DNA of 64,000 nucleotides. Origin: Micropterix aruncella. Its lineage: Eukaryota > Arthropoda > Insecta > Lepidoptera > Micropterigidae. The notes below the pieces were generated by a model. That model searched no databases and was not told the DNA's origin. It was given only the letters and a program-made list of their open reading frames with translations. Made by a program: the position numbers and the translations under genes. Where the stretch lies: contig OX155950.1 in assembly GCA_944548615.1 (NCBI GenBank), positions 35,242,759-35,306,758 of the forward strand, given 5' to 3'. Positions 22,321 through 33,895 of the stretch are shown piece by piece. How positions within the stretch are numbered: position 1 is the stretch's first letter; each line of letters starts with the position of its first letter.

Positions 22321-23216
22321 TCCTTTTTCTATTTTCTTGGTAAGAGTACAGCGAGAGTACAGTAGTTTGCCATGGCTCACCCATAATGAAAATAATATCT
22401 ACGAATGCTATGACTTTTATCCATCTCAAAATGTAATTTAAAATATTACGCAAGCCAACCCTCGAAACGGATTAAAAACCTAATTACAAGACGACCTAAA
22501 TACTGAAAATCACAGTACCACCGAGAATGATTTAAAAAGCCAGGATAAGACTTAAATTGAAGCAGTAGAATTTCAGTATTCGGTTTATTTTTTTTAGTAC
22601 TTAAATAAATAATGAAAACTCGTGAAACGAGCAGAGAAATTCTGGTAGTAAGCGCAGATTTAATTATAAACGAGGTTTTACAAATGAGAATGCTCCTCAG
22701 GTACAGTTGTTTAAATTTACCGCTGAAGTTATCATAGGTATAAACATAGTTTATTAAATATTATAAAAGACAAAGATGTATCCTTCACTCTGTTTGACTA
22801 TCAATAACGCGATAACCACTGGATCGATTTGGATAGGATATATTCCTATACGATCGTACAAGGAAAGCTAGTTAATTGATTAAAATATTAGTGACTAAAG
22901 AAAACCCACTTCATCTAATTGTATAATGAAATAGATTAAATAAATTTTAGAGAAGCAGGGCATATCAATAATAGGCTCTTATCAATCATTTATGTGACTT
23001 TCTTGGGGAATGTCTGATCCCTTATTGGGACCTAAAACACAATTTGATTCTGTCTTTTTTATTCAGTAAAAGAAATAAACATTTTACAAAGATCAGACAC
23101 CTGTAAACAAGATGTTCAAATTAGGTAAGAATATCGCTTGAGTTTTAAAATGAAGTTAAAAAAAAAAACAGTTTTTTAACGTAAAGCTTTTAGACGCTTT
23201 GAATCCAAGTAATTTT
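22321..23216. other. No gene recognised
   Basis: AT-rich DNA. A phrase around 22795-22840 (ATAACGCGATAACCACTGGA, TCGATTTGGATAGG) resembles generic insect dispersed repeats. No coding potential seen. Confidence 0.4.
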
Positions 23217-23544
23217 AAGTAATACTAATAGTGACCTATGCTCGTATTGGTTACAATGTTAGTTAGGCAATTTGGTGGATACGGCTGAGATACTTTTACT
23301 AAATCAAATAGCGCGAGAGTTTTTCAAAAATAATTCAAATTCCTACGGAGGTTTGCTCTGGCGGAATCCGGATTGCTCTTAAGTAATACTAATTGTGACC
23401 TATGCTCGTAATGGTTACAATTTAAGTTAGGTAATTAGGGGGATACGGCTGAGATACTATTACTAAATCAAATAGCGCGAGAGTTTTTCAGATATAATTG
23501 AAATTCCTACGGAGGTTTGCTCTGGCGGAATTCGGATTGCTCTT
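23217..23544. repeat. Tandem dimer of a 164-bp unit
   Basis: Unit 1 (23217-23380) and unit 2 (23381-23544) are equal in length and about 90 percent alike by eye. Each starts AAGTAATACTAAT and ends CGGATTGCTCTT, with TACGGAGGTTTGCTCTGGCG near the end. The identical length and head-to-tail junction suggest a recent duplication or a fragment of a satellite array. Confidence 0.9.
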
Positions 23545-23924
23545 AATTAACATTGACTATCTAAATTAATTCAACTTATGGCGATGCCGTCTATTTATTT
23601 TATTTTCATAGCGCTACATACGATACTATAGGAGGAATTAATTTCACATACTTCGAAGATTCTTCTCGCTACCTGTTTATAATTCAATTCCGCGAGACAT
23701 GCTTCTAAATGGAAATGACTGATAACCGAAATTTGCAATTATTATTATTATATGACTATGACTAATTATGTTAAGAAAACGATGTGAGAAGGATGTGGTG
23801 AAGTTAGAGATTTGCTTAAGTCATGTTAACCACTAATTACTTGCATGGGGTAAATAACTTCCCCCTCCATGATTTAGTCGTGACCGCCGCGTCGTGACGT
23901 ATGGTTGTGCTATAACAGTGATTC

Positions 23925-24015
23925 CCAAAGTGGTATATATGGACCCCCAGGGGTCGATTTCGATTCGCAGGGGGTCCATGTCAACGAGAAACAAAAATCG
24001 GGGTGCACGAGATGT
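23925..24015 (+). mobile_element. hAT terminal fragment
   Basis: ACAGTGATTCCCAAAGTGG followed by GGACCCCCAGGGGTCGATTT and GCAGGGGGTCCATG is the kind of end found in ZBED-like hAT elements, which begin CAGTGxTTCCCAA. No matching right end was found downstream, so this is a one-sided remnant. Confidence 0.5.
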
Positions 24016-25100
24016 AAATGAGGGTCCACGTTAGTGGACCTTATCTAGGCAGGACATCATAAGCATTCAGGAGATCCGTTAATGTCGTATCACTTCTTAA
24101 ACTGATTTTGTATACAGCATAGTATTTTAAAATTATAATAATAGCAATAAACAAACGCGCGCGTCACAAGTATCACGGAAAGAAATCAACACTTAACTCA
24201 AATTGCACCACTAGTCGATTGAAGAGGCCAGCGCACATGACTAACGAGGGAAGGTGCGAATGAGATATGTGGAAAAATTGCGCTTCAATGGGTATCCGTG
24301 CGAGCGAGTAGGATAAACGCGACACATGAATGAGCAAGCGAGATAGTGCTACATGTGCACTTTTGTGCGGCTTTCCCAAATGATTCGTACTTTAAGGTCG
24401 TGGACGCTTAGGAATAAACAAATAAAAATTGTACATATTTTTATTTTTTTACAACTGTCCACATTACCGAAAACCCTATGTAAGCGATCAGTCTTTCTTG
24501 ACCAGCTGTCAAGAAGCTTTTAATGTAAGTTCAGGAAAATTCAGGCAGGGGTCTACGGAAAACAGCAAGGGGTATACGAGGCAAGAAAGTTTGGGTACTT
24601 ATGTGCTAGAAGATCGTATCTGGGGTATATACCTATTTCCCCACGCGAGTATTAGGGCAACTTGCTTGGACACGCTTGCGACTTATTATTTTTTATTGGT
24701 TAATTGTAAATTAAATTGTTTATTCTACTTATGCTTGATTATTTTTTTAGGTTAAAACGATTAGTGACAAGACAGCTGCTTTGATTTGACTAAGACTCAC
24801 CAACAAACACGAGGAACAATACCACAACTGCCCCGGGCCAAACAAAAAGGTCTCGAGAGGAGCTGATGTTTAAAATCCTAGCTCGGCGTCCATCGACATC
24901 TTCGGCAAGATGCCACGTGTGCTCGAGGTAAAGGGATAGGAAAACAATATGTCCATGTGCTAAATGGTGCCAGTAGGTGTGTCATGACCATTCCATGACG
25001 ATATGTGAGGAACGTACTGGTTAAAATGTTCCTAGTTATATCGATCGATCTATATCATGTGATACGAATAAAACATTAGTATTTTAAATCTTGTTTTGAA
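24016..25100. other. No gene recognised
   Basis: Mixed DNA with short open frames on both strands and no conserved motif. The 24780-24930 part is slightly GC-richer, but I see no splice-bounded frame. Confidence 0.35.
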
Positions 25101-25109
25101 ATAAAATAT

Positions 25110-26180
25110 AATGGTTTTCATCAGCTTGATCAGGTTGTCCTTCGACATAGTCCTCCCCCATTTATTAAGCACGGCAATTCTGTCTGATATTACTTGGAAA
25201 CTTTTAATTTTATCTTTCAGATACTTTTTTATTAAGAATCACATTCCATATATGCCTTGTTTTTCGGCATAAAAGTACAAAATGTATTCCTTATATTCTC
25301 TTATGTCTTTTTTTTTAAATTTTATTTCGCAAGACCGATGGTATCCCATTTTATAAGTTTAATGGCTTCTTCTATTTTTTCTAATCTGTTATCTGTCATT
25401 AGTGTTCTAACTTTTAACGTTGAACGGTACATTTTATTTTCCTTTTTTGGCGTCCAGGTGTATTTCTAGGTAGGGTGGTGGTGTAGAAACCCCACGGGTA
25501 CCAGCCAGATTGGGGTTGACCTGCCTCTGGTTGCTGATATTTAGCTGCTACTTAGATTTGTTTGGAATATTCGAAAAAGAGCTTGCGTCAGGTCTCATCT
25601 AATCGAATGCATTTCTTCTGTTTCCTTTTATTGCTGAAGTATCGTTGGAGCTCGTTGATTTCTTGGTCCGCTTTTGATTTTTCGGCGAAGTTGGTTGATC
25701 TCTTTTTCTTTTTTCTTTGTTTGGGTTTCCTTTTTCCACTACAAATTGATCGTATTTTATTTATGTATGCAATATTTTCTTTCGCATGTTCTTCTATTAG
25801 TTTCGGTTTAAAATCTCTTGTTTTTTCTATTATTTCCTTAGGAAAATCGTTGGTAACGTATACGTCTTTTAGGCTCTTCCTCTCTTTTAGTATTAAATGA
25901 CTCTGTTAAAATGGTTGCCATTTATCATTAATTTTTTCGAATATAATACTTGCTTGTTTTTCCATTTCTATTCTCATTTGGTCGAAAAGTAATTTGAATT
26001 GTCCCTCCATTTTGGTACTTTTTCTTTGTGCAGTGGCAACACTGACGCGTGTTTGACGTGTGCGGATGACGGATCTTGTTGGATGTCGCTGTCGATTTTG
26101 ATGATGACTTGCTGTTCGTATGGTCCTAAAATACAAAATGTATACAGGATACAAAATGATGTATAGAGAAATACAGGATA
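25110..26180 (-). mobile_element. RTE-type LINE, 5' half (coiled-coil N-terminus and APE endonuclease remnant)
   Basis: On the minus strand from about 26154, an open frame has KMEGQFKLLFDQMRIEMEKQ and later, after a break near 25905, LKDVYVTNDFPKEIIEKTRD and PKLIEEHAKENIAYINK with a strongly basic end (to 25579). From about 25480 to 25120 comes a broken APE-endonuclease start: VRTLMTDNRLEKIEEAIK, LIKWDTIGLAK*, later FLIKKYLKDKIKSFQVISDR and IAVLNKWG. NVRTL...WDIIGLSE and GFLxNKxLKDxI are the landmarks of the RTE-like endonuclease. Several stops and frame changes are present. The reverse transcriptase is absent, so this is the complementary half to the 3' pieces at 0.1 and 8 kb. A 29-bp tandem repeat with GGATACAAAATGATG lies at the upstream edge. 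Confidence 0.7.
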
Positions 26181-26720
26181 CAAAATGATGGTTTTAATGT
26201 TATTTCTATGATAATCTCACTTTTTTCATCATTGTGTTCCGTGTAACTGGATGTTTTGGTTTACTACGGCAGTTGTCCCAATAGAGTTGACAAACTATTG
26301 TTTCTCAATTACTGTCGACCGGCGAGTTGCAGGTTAATGTTTACTTTTCGGTAACCTGTAGCCGAACTATGTGTTTTTTCCCTCAATTTAAATCCGTGAA
26401 TAATTCTTTACAAATTATTTATTTATTTTATTCTTTATGAAGCTCTTCCAGTATTTGATTATTTTGATTATACATATTAATCAAAATCAAAATGAATATA
26501 ATATACAGCATAAAATGATGTATTTAATTTTATTTCTGAAATATGGGTTAAATATGCTCCATGCGAGCATTAGTGTAACTTTATTGACGCGACTAATTAA
26601 GGGCTAATTTGCAATTTAACCACCCTACCTTTGGGTTATTATTCGAAAGTAGGTAAATCCTTGTTTTTTTTCATTAGATTTCTCAATAACAATACTTGTT
26701 TAAAATGCACCAGACAAATA
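26181..26720. other. No gene recognised
   Basis: AT-rich DNA. CAGCATAAAATGATGTAT at about 26507 echoes the small tandem repeat at 26130-26190. Nothing else supportable. Confidence 0.4.
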
Positions 26721-26722
26721 TA

Positions 26723-26830
26723 CGGGGTGTTAATACTGCACGGGCATTTTTTTTGTGGGCGAATCAGTACAACAAAGTAAGCAACTTTTTACTTTGTTGT
26801 ACTGAATTTTTATATATTTTTTTAAAACTT
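26723..26830 (+). repeat. Dispersed terminal-type repeat with perfect 16-bp hairpin
   Basis: ACGGGGTGTTAATACTGCAC and GGGCATTTTTTTT match the reverse complement of about 50200-50286, where the same phrase ends another repeat. Here it is followed by a perfect hairpin: stem CAGTACAACAAAGTAA, 8-base loop (26765-26804). It may be the end of a DNA transposon. Confidence 0.55.
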
Positions 26831-27276
26831 TTAATATAATAATACAGCGGGCGTATCACGTAAGTTTGTATACATAGGGCGGTTAATATCAAACAAATTT
26901 TATTGGAATTTGAAAAAAAAAATTGGTTAGTCCCCTGTATATTTTATGCGGTCGAAAACCCAGCAAATATCAAGAAGGAAGCCTCGTCCGCCTATCCTCT
27001 GGATTTGCTCGTACGGTGGGCGAATTGTTTTCCTAAATAACTTGGAAATTTGATGAAAATGGATTACACTTGTGTTAAATGATCACCCTGCAGGGCGGAC
27101 GGTGGCCTATACCGTGGCTGCGCCATCTTGAAAGGTAAAAAGTCAACGGATAGGAATGAATAAAATCTTTTTTACATGTAGCTATGAAAAGATGCCGTAC
27201 GTAAAATTCTGCTGGATTAGATGAGGCGTGGCGATTATTTGATCGTCACACATTTAAGTGTGTTTTTACTACTTTA
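26831..27276. other. No gene recognised
   Basis: No coding remnant. A moderately GC-rich section at 27085-27125 has no splice-bounded frame. Confidence 0.35.
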
Positions 27277-27640
27277 AAACCAGCAGATCGCCAAGTCTCA
27301 TAGTTTAGACAGGATTTATCATTACAGCTTCAGGGCCGAGGAGTTGCAACCCAATTTAATGACGAACTCTCTTCTTGAAAGCCACAATATTAATTAAAAC
27401 TAGCAAATTATTGAGTTTCATGTTTTTATCAGGCTGTACCACAGTAGCGCCAAGAGTAAGAAGATGAAACTTGGAGCTCAATGGCAAAGTCAATGGCAAA
27501 GGCTGGAGACTCACAGTATGAATTTGAAACCAGCAGATCGTCAAGTCTCATAGTATAGGCAGGCAGTACCACTGTAGAATTAGTACCGACAAGTTGGAAC
27601 CCGCAGTTTAATGACTAAGTCTCTGCTTGAGGAATAATGA
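27277..27640. repeat. Degenerate tandem repeat, three units of about 120-130 bp
   Basis: Units begin at about 27277, 27397 and 27527 with AAACCAGCAGATCG-type sequence. They share AAGTCTCATAGT (the second unit GAGTTTCATGTT) and CAGGCWGTACCACWGTAG in the second and third. Each ends with a GGAACCC/GCAACCC-like phrase and ACTCTC/GTCTCT. Moderately diverged, non-coding. Confidence 0.6.
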
Positions 27641-28905
27641 AATAACTTAATAAACAAGTAAACTAATTAATATCTAAACATATTACATTACATAAAACTG
27701 AAGATAGCATTTGTCATACTCTATCGTCTAAGTTAGAGATCATATTATTTATTTTATGGCTAAAGACCTAATCAGACTTATTTGAATACCTTCTGTTCCT
27801 AAATATTTTAGGTAAATACACCGGAACATATTCCGTTCCTTAAGATCCCGTAGGGGTCCGTATACGCAACATGGACTCTTGTAATCTATTCAATAGATGG
27901 TACCCTTCGTGTCACACGTTTGGCTCTGCGATGAATTTCAATGCGCCCTCTGGCCATTATGGGAGAGTAGGGTAGTGTGGGGGGAGGGGGTTGATTTGGC
28001 GGATGTGACGGCGGGGTCGGCTCGCGCCACATAACTGCACCACTTTCAAACAAAGGATAATAGATTCGTCTTGAGATAAGAGGGACACTCGCGTCCGCCG
28101 CCGCCTTATCTAGCCTTCATTTTTACTACATCCCCTTTATGTAATCTGGGACATAAAATTAATGAGCAGATGGCCGGGATGATTCTCGAGCACCACTCTG
28201 CCAACCGAGAGTGGAGAGGATCCATTCGCTGGATATCGTCCTACGAAAGCAATAGCTACTGTGAAACTACTGAATGGAAGCTTTGAAATACGAAAAAAAT
28301 CCTTGAGTTGAAAAAATCCTCTGCAGCTGAAATTTTTGGTATATAAATACAATACACAGACTGGCAAAAGTATATTCGTAATTAATAAAAACTGGTATCC
28401 TGATTGCTCACTGCTAGAAAATCGGGTAGTGAACGGTTTCGTGCAGCTTAGGCCTTAAGATACACCGTGTTTCAGGGTTGGTCCAACGCACAATTCAGCT
28501 CCCATTGAGTAGCCTCCTCGTGTAGAGGTGAGAGTACTCACAATTTATTATATGTGGCAAAATATAATTAACAGATATATGCGTAAGGTAATGCTGTTGC
28601 TTAAATATTATGTATGTGTTTTTACTACTAACTTATTACCATGGCCCATCGACATATGATCCCATATGGGCATTTCGCGCTCGAAAATGACCTCTTTAAA
28701 AGCACTACTGAAATCCGACCAGTAGTAGTTTGGTCGCAGTCCGCTAATATACAGCCGACCGTTTCCGGTGTGAGACCTGCCGCGAAGAATATCGGCGCGC
28801 TATTCTCTCGCATACTGTTCAATTTATTGCTCTCTCTGTCACATGATTTACGAGCAAAGGAAATGTGGAGCCAACTTATTTGTATGTGAGGGCATATCTA
28901 GTTAA
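27641..28905. other. No gene recognised
   Basis: Contains CATTGAGTAGCCTCCTCGTG at about 28504, which recurs at about 61258, so part of this stretch belongs to the dispersed repeat seen near 61.2-61.6 kb. The open frame at 28641-28889 has no recognisable motif and no splice context. Confidence 0.4.
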
Positions 28906-28909
28906 TATA

Positions 28910-29220
28910 TCGATGTCATGGCCTACGTTTTTAAGCTGATCCGGGAAAGAGTTGATAAACCTAGCATACTAGCCAAGGTTTGACTCTTTGTTTCGGATAT
29001 TTATAAGCAATCTCGGTCACATGCTGTATTTGCGGAGTCGTCCTCGGGAACCAATCATAATCAATGGAGTCTGCTTACGGGTGACTTGGGTTCTATAAAT
29101 GCACTGTGTTTGGTCAGACCTGGATATTTTTACAGCGAAGTCACATCTCTTAAATGTGTGGGCTTTGTGCTTGTTGTTTATGTCAGAATAAAATCGATTG
29201 TTTTTATTATACCATTTAGT
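28910..29220 (+). pseudogene. LINE family C, C-terminal fragment
   Basis: One frame reads AYVFKLIRERVDKPSILAKV, a TGA stop, then LFVSDIYKQSRSHAVFAESS and GTNHNQWSLLTG. It aligns residue by residue with YVLNLIRSKSDNPSFLANV...LFVPNNYLRARSHHLFAE of the copy at 17392-17778. The usual Ser before LFV is a stop here. It extends to about 29210 with an AATAAAATCG end. Confidence 0.7.
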
Positions 29221-30210
29221 TTTTTTCTTTATTCCTAATACCTGAAATGGCGAAGTAATTGATTGCTTAATTTAAAACATGTTGTGTATGCAATTACAAC
29301 ATTTTTAATGTTTATATTTATGTTTATTTACATCTCAATGGATTGGTCTTGACTATCAAGTTGTAAAAATATAACATTAGTATAGCTTCAATAACCCTGT
29401 AATAACATTATCATTATTTACTTGTTTTATGAACCGGTAGTATTATAATTGGGTCATTGACTCGCATTCACGTCAAACAATGGAGGCACTGGTGGGGACG
29501 AAATTTGTTGTTATCTGCTACATGACCACTGAGGACGATGCATGCTTACACGCAAGCTAATTGTTTTTTGCATACATTCGGGGCACCTTTATTTCGTTTT
29601 AAATGATCACGATCATTGATTCAAACCTGCGATATCCCATATATGCTAGGAGCGTTATATTATCACTACTATAGTTAACGTGAAATCGGTCGAATATTTT
29701 TATATTAATATATTTTTAATATTATTTTATTTATTTATTTATTTATTTAGGTACATAGGATTAGGTGTACAGTTCATTCATTGGTCATGTAATCTTATAA
29801 TAATTATATAAATTATTTGATAATTAATATAGGGAGGTTTAACACATCTTACATGACCTTTACTGCCAATATACCAATTATATCATATACTAGGCATATG
29901 ATATACAAACTGCTCCTGATAAAGGCCAAAAACTTGACTACCGGGTACTTTCCTTATGAAGTGCATAGATACAAAAAAATAGAAAATTTCAATTATTTAT
30001 TTAATATATATTTGCACATATCCATTTATATGTATAGCATTTATTCATATAAAATAAATGAAAACGACCGATATGAGCATTTGCATATGTGTACCGCTGC
30101 CGCCCAATTAAATGAGAGGACATACTCGAAGGCCGCGGTCTATTTATTTTTGTATGTACGTAATTCGGCAAGTAAAAAAAGTTTTTATTATATAAATCAA
30201 AGATTATTAG
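29221..30210. other. No gene recognised
   Basis: Very AT-rich; an ATTT tetranucleotide run lies at about 29729-29750. The long open frames are AT-rich and lack motifs. Confidence 0.4.
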
Positions 30211-30214
30211 GATC

Positions 30215-30740
30215 ATTTGGAGTTGTTGACTACGGACGAACCCGTCACCCTACTTTCTGTCTCCCGTGAAGTGAACATAGAGGACTTGGGGACGAAGCAA
30301 TCGATCAACTAGCTCCGCCACGGCCCGTCAGAGTCCAACGACCTACCCGAGATACTGAGAAGCAGCCAGCGGATCGTCTCGCCCCTGACTACCAGTTTTA
30401 GCCGAATTTCTCCGGTCTCCCGACTGGTTACAGGGTCGAGGTTGCTTGCGCGGTCCTCTCCCTTATGTTAGCGGTGATTCGGCGTCTACCAAATCTATCG
30501 CGGACTGTCGGGTAATCAGGTAATCAGGATCGGGTGGACGATTGGTCGTTTCAAGGGCGGCTGTCATACGGTTAACAACCACCCCCGCTCTACAAGAAAA
30601 AAATTGTTTCCAGACTCCCCGGTTATCAGACGGAATGCATAGTCGATTGGCTGACGCCACAAGGTGCGCAAACCGCCCAGATGCGCCCGAAGAACTATTC
30701 CCAGGGGAAACCGGCCCGCAGGTGTATAAGGATTGGGTGG
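30215..30740 (+). mobile_element. Repeat family B, copy 2
   Basis: Same order of blocks as 9947-10609. It starts with TTGACTACGGACGAACCCG and continues with GAAGTGAACATAGAGGACTT, GCTTGCGCGGTCCTCTCCCT and CACCCCCGCTCTA. A tRNA-like part follows with A-box-like TGGCTGACGCC (30648). The B box is degraded (ACTATTCCCAG). The copy is clearly more diverged than the one at 9.9 kb. Confidence 0.65.
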
Positions 30741-31225
30741 CACTTAAATGATTGTTCCTTTAGAGTAAAAAAACAAAATTACTTTAGCACTCGTACACAT
30801 TTCGAGAAAAACCGAAGCTGCTGGTCGTAACGATTTCTTGGGTATATTTTATTTTTGTTTTAGCGATATAATATTAGGACACATAATCGAGAACTCTTGA
30901 GAGAGAACCATCTACAAGATGACTCAACAATGTTTAACTGAATTAGTCTCATTTTCAGTATATGTGTACATCATATACCGCGTACTGGCCTTCGCCGTCT
31001 GGATGTTGTAGCTCGACATTTCATTTAATTAAAAAACGTAATCAATGCGAAAACCGACTTGTTTTCCCTTGGCTACAAATGTAATCGCAAACTGTATTCA
31101 ATAAAGCTCTAGGATTAATATTTATTTCATTCTCTCGCGCTTTTTAAATTTTTTGAAAGTTGTTTATGTATCATTTTCTGTGAATTAAAGCTCAATGAGG
31201 TTTTGTTATACGGTTTCTTCTCTTA
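30741..31225. other. No gene recognised
   Basis: AT-rich, no supportable feature. Confidence 0.4.
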
Positions 31226-31581
31226 GCGTTTGTGATACGAATATTTAAACACTTCAATAATATTCAAGTTATGCTCACATTGTACAACTCAAATGAATGA
31301 ACCTATATCCTCATACTGAAGATTTTTTTTGATTTAGAAAGATTTTTTTTGATTTAGTACTTTAAGCAGTACGGATATTATCTGTTTTCGTATCCTACTG
31401 AATTTAACATGGCGTCGTTATCTATTAAAATTAACTCTTAAGTAATCATAATTACGAGTAATTCTCTCAGTCTCAATAAAGAAATGTCGATAATTTTCAA
31501 TATTTTTAACCTGTTTCGAGGTAAAACTAATAATAGTAGATTACTATATAAGGTGGATCTTTTCGTGCCTAATAATTAGGG
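31226..31581 (+). pseudogene. LINE family C, heavily decayed fragment
   Basis: Nucleotide similarity to 17210-17550 in order: CTTCAATAATATTCAAGTTA, ATTGTACAACTC, AAGCAGTACGGATATTAT, TTTCGTATCC, CTCTCAGTCTCAATAAAGAA, GTGGATCTTTTCGTGCC and AATAATTA. Short direct duplications (GATTTTTTTTGATTTAG, twice) and many stops show decay. Confidence 0.65.
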
Positions 31582-31764
31582 GAGAGTTGCTATGAATGGA
31601 CCACTTATATGATTAAAGAAACAAAATATTATTTTGCTTCTCTCTGTCAAGATCGAAACTTTTGATATTTTAAGTTACGTACGATTTAGAATAATGGTTT
31701 TCCTAATAAATGAAAAAAAGGAAAAGGTATTTAATTTTGAAAGTCCATAATATGCTATTTTTCG

Positions 31765-32500
31765 CTTAAATATTTAAACTAATATCGTCCAAGTGGCGGC
31801 CTTGGAGAAGGTTGCACATATTCAGCTGTTTAAAAAAGTTTTCATCTACTCTTGCCGGCATACCTTGTGGAATCCCTATTATTAGGTCCTCTAATGCCTC
31901 CTTTAGAGCTTTCAGGATTCGAGGTTAAACTTTGTAAACCGCAACTTTGAGGTAGCTCCATAGAAAAAAGTCACAAGGGGTCAAATCCGGGAAGCAAATG
32001 GATCATGGAACATCCCCTTGTAAGGATATTAAGCGGCCGGGAAATATATCTCTCAAAACTTTGCGTGAACTATTGAAACCAGAAGACTTCTGTGTCATTG
32101 CCTGTCATACTCTCATATTTTAGGGCGTAAAAAGTTCTCCAGCATCTCACCATAGCGCGCTGAAATCACATTCATTGTTGAGCCTTCTTCAAAAACAAAT
32201 AATAGGACCTATTTAAGCCTACCGAGAACATAGTGTACCAAACATAGTGGTATTTGGTGCAGTTCACGAGGGTTTGCAGTTACCCAGTAATGCAAATTTT
32301 GCTTGTTTACAGTACCACTAAGGTGAAAACCGCCAGTAGACTTTCCCTATTTTTAAAAAAAGGTCTTCACAACAAAGCCCCAATATTCACCTGTCCACCG
32401 CATGGTAAATACTGAAAACGACGTTGTTCCTTCGACCTACGGTTTCTGTGCCATTTCTCTACCAGCTCTGGTGCCCCTTCAGTGAATTATTGAAACTAGA
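31765..32500 (-). pseudogene. Tc1/mariner-superfamily transposase relic
   Basis: Minus-strand reading gives FPGRLISLQGDVP, SICFPDLTPCDFFLWSYLK, RILKALKEALEDLIIGIPQ and MPARVDENFFKQLNMCN, then RHLDDI. The SPDLTPCDFFLWGYLK block, with the terminal catalytic acidic region, and the following RVxENFxKRL...C helix are the recognisable C-terminus of a common insect mariner-like transposase group. Upstream (32150-32450) only scattered similarity survives (NNECDFSALW, QVNIGALL). Several in-frame stops are visible. Terminal inverted repeats were not found. A dead copy. Confidence 0.65.
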
Positions 32501-33639
32501 TACTTCATTATGCTCCACCCTGTAGGTCGGAGGAACACGGAGCTTAATCTATGAAAAGTTTAAAACGACAAGGCAATTTCTCCAAGCGCGTCGCAGCTAA
32601 TACATGTCGATGCGGATATACTGTAAGCTAAGACTTCCCCATTTCGCCGGATCCATGCGTATCCCTCCCTTTATTCACTTTAATACAAGTCGCGGCGGTG
32701 AGTAATGTATCAGATAATACGAGTGGGTACTTCGAAGGAGACAAACGAGTCGATTCGGCTCGACGTCGGCTTGGCGTCGCGGCGCCCGAACAATGGCCGT
32801 ATTTCAGGTGAGGCCCCTTCAGCAGTGACGTCTTCTCCACTTCACATATCATTCTGTCGCATTAACATATTATTGTCCTGTTAAACGCTCCCTGGCTGCT
32901 TCCTCGCCCACATTGTTTTCTGTTCTCGGTTGCAGGCTGGAAAATGGCGCGACCCAGATCCCAAGCCCCGCTCCGAGCGATATATTTACATTCTGCTTGT
33001 CATCTGCGCCTTACTATTTCGCCAAAATAGAACGAGGAATATTGGCAAAAATATGCAATAAAAATATGGAAGACGACTAGGCAAAAATATATATTTTTTT
33101 TAATCAAGCCAGTTTTGGGTATTAGAATTAGAATTTTATATAAAGTGAAATCTGAACATACTTACAGCTGATTAATCTTGCTCGTAAATCGTAGACGCTA
33201 TTGTCTTAGCCTTCCATTACTAATGTTTTGGTCTCTCAGACCTTAAAAAAAAAACGCACCCTTCAGCGTATGGCCACAGGAGCATATGTCAATACGAACT
33301 CATTTGTCTCTGTGGTAAGACGTGTGTTTTGTAACAGCTTTTGCAGTTTTATATGTCCACGTGCCCCCTACTAACATTTAGAAAGCGTTATTGATTCATT
33401 TCGTGACTCATTTCGATTTAAAACATATTTTTTAAGCAACATTATCATGTTGATATCACTTTCATGACAATATAAATTAAAATATCTAGCTTATAATATT
33501 TTCATACCTTAAATAATTGTAATATATTGTAATATTAGTCTTTTATAATACATTTTTTTTCTTTATGATATTGTTCCATACTGTAATGCGTGGTTACTAC
33601 TTTTTACACGACTGCCCAACAAAAACGGATAGTAATGTG
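32501..33639. other. No gene recognised; CpG-richer island around 32690-32830
   Basis: The 32690-32830 segment is CpG-richer than its flanks and ends near CAG|GTGAGG. The 32930-33000 segment follows an acceptor-like TCTCGGTTGCAG. Neither gives a recognisable protein. They could be regulatory or untranslated exon sequence, but the support is only composition and two splice-like motifs. Confidence 0.25.
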
Positions 33640-33895
33640 TTCAGGGTTTATCTATGTATGTACGTTTTCCGAGTTTTATTACACTATAACTTCTAAACGC
33701 TCTAATCAATTTAGAAGTATGTGGTACCGCTATGTCATCCGGTATCATGGAGTATCCACTGTCAAAATATTAAGTAAATAGTCGTCTAACTGTCCAAATC
33801 TCCGTGTCAATAAATTAATACAAGTATATGATGTTTAGTGTCAGATGAAAGGTTTGATTGAACAAATTCCGAAAATATATATGTATCTAAAAACT
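33640..33895 (+). repeat. Dispersed repeat, copy 2 (partner of 1130-1640)
   Basis: Shares TTCTAAACGC, TGTCATCC, GGTATC...GTATCCA and the later CAATAAATTA...GATGAAAGGTTTGATTGA with 1130-1640 in the same order. This copy lacks the foldback insertion found in copy 1. Confidence 0.5.

Noticed and set aside
24173..24755. Open frames of 68 and 108 codons
   Set aside because: Neither shows a recognisable domain, splice support or repeat-family protein.
27277..27640. CRISPR-like tandem array
   Set aside because: Units are 120-130 bp, degenerate and without spacers; the genome is eukaryotic.
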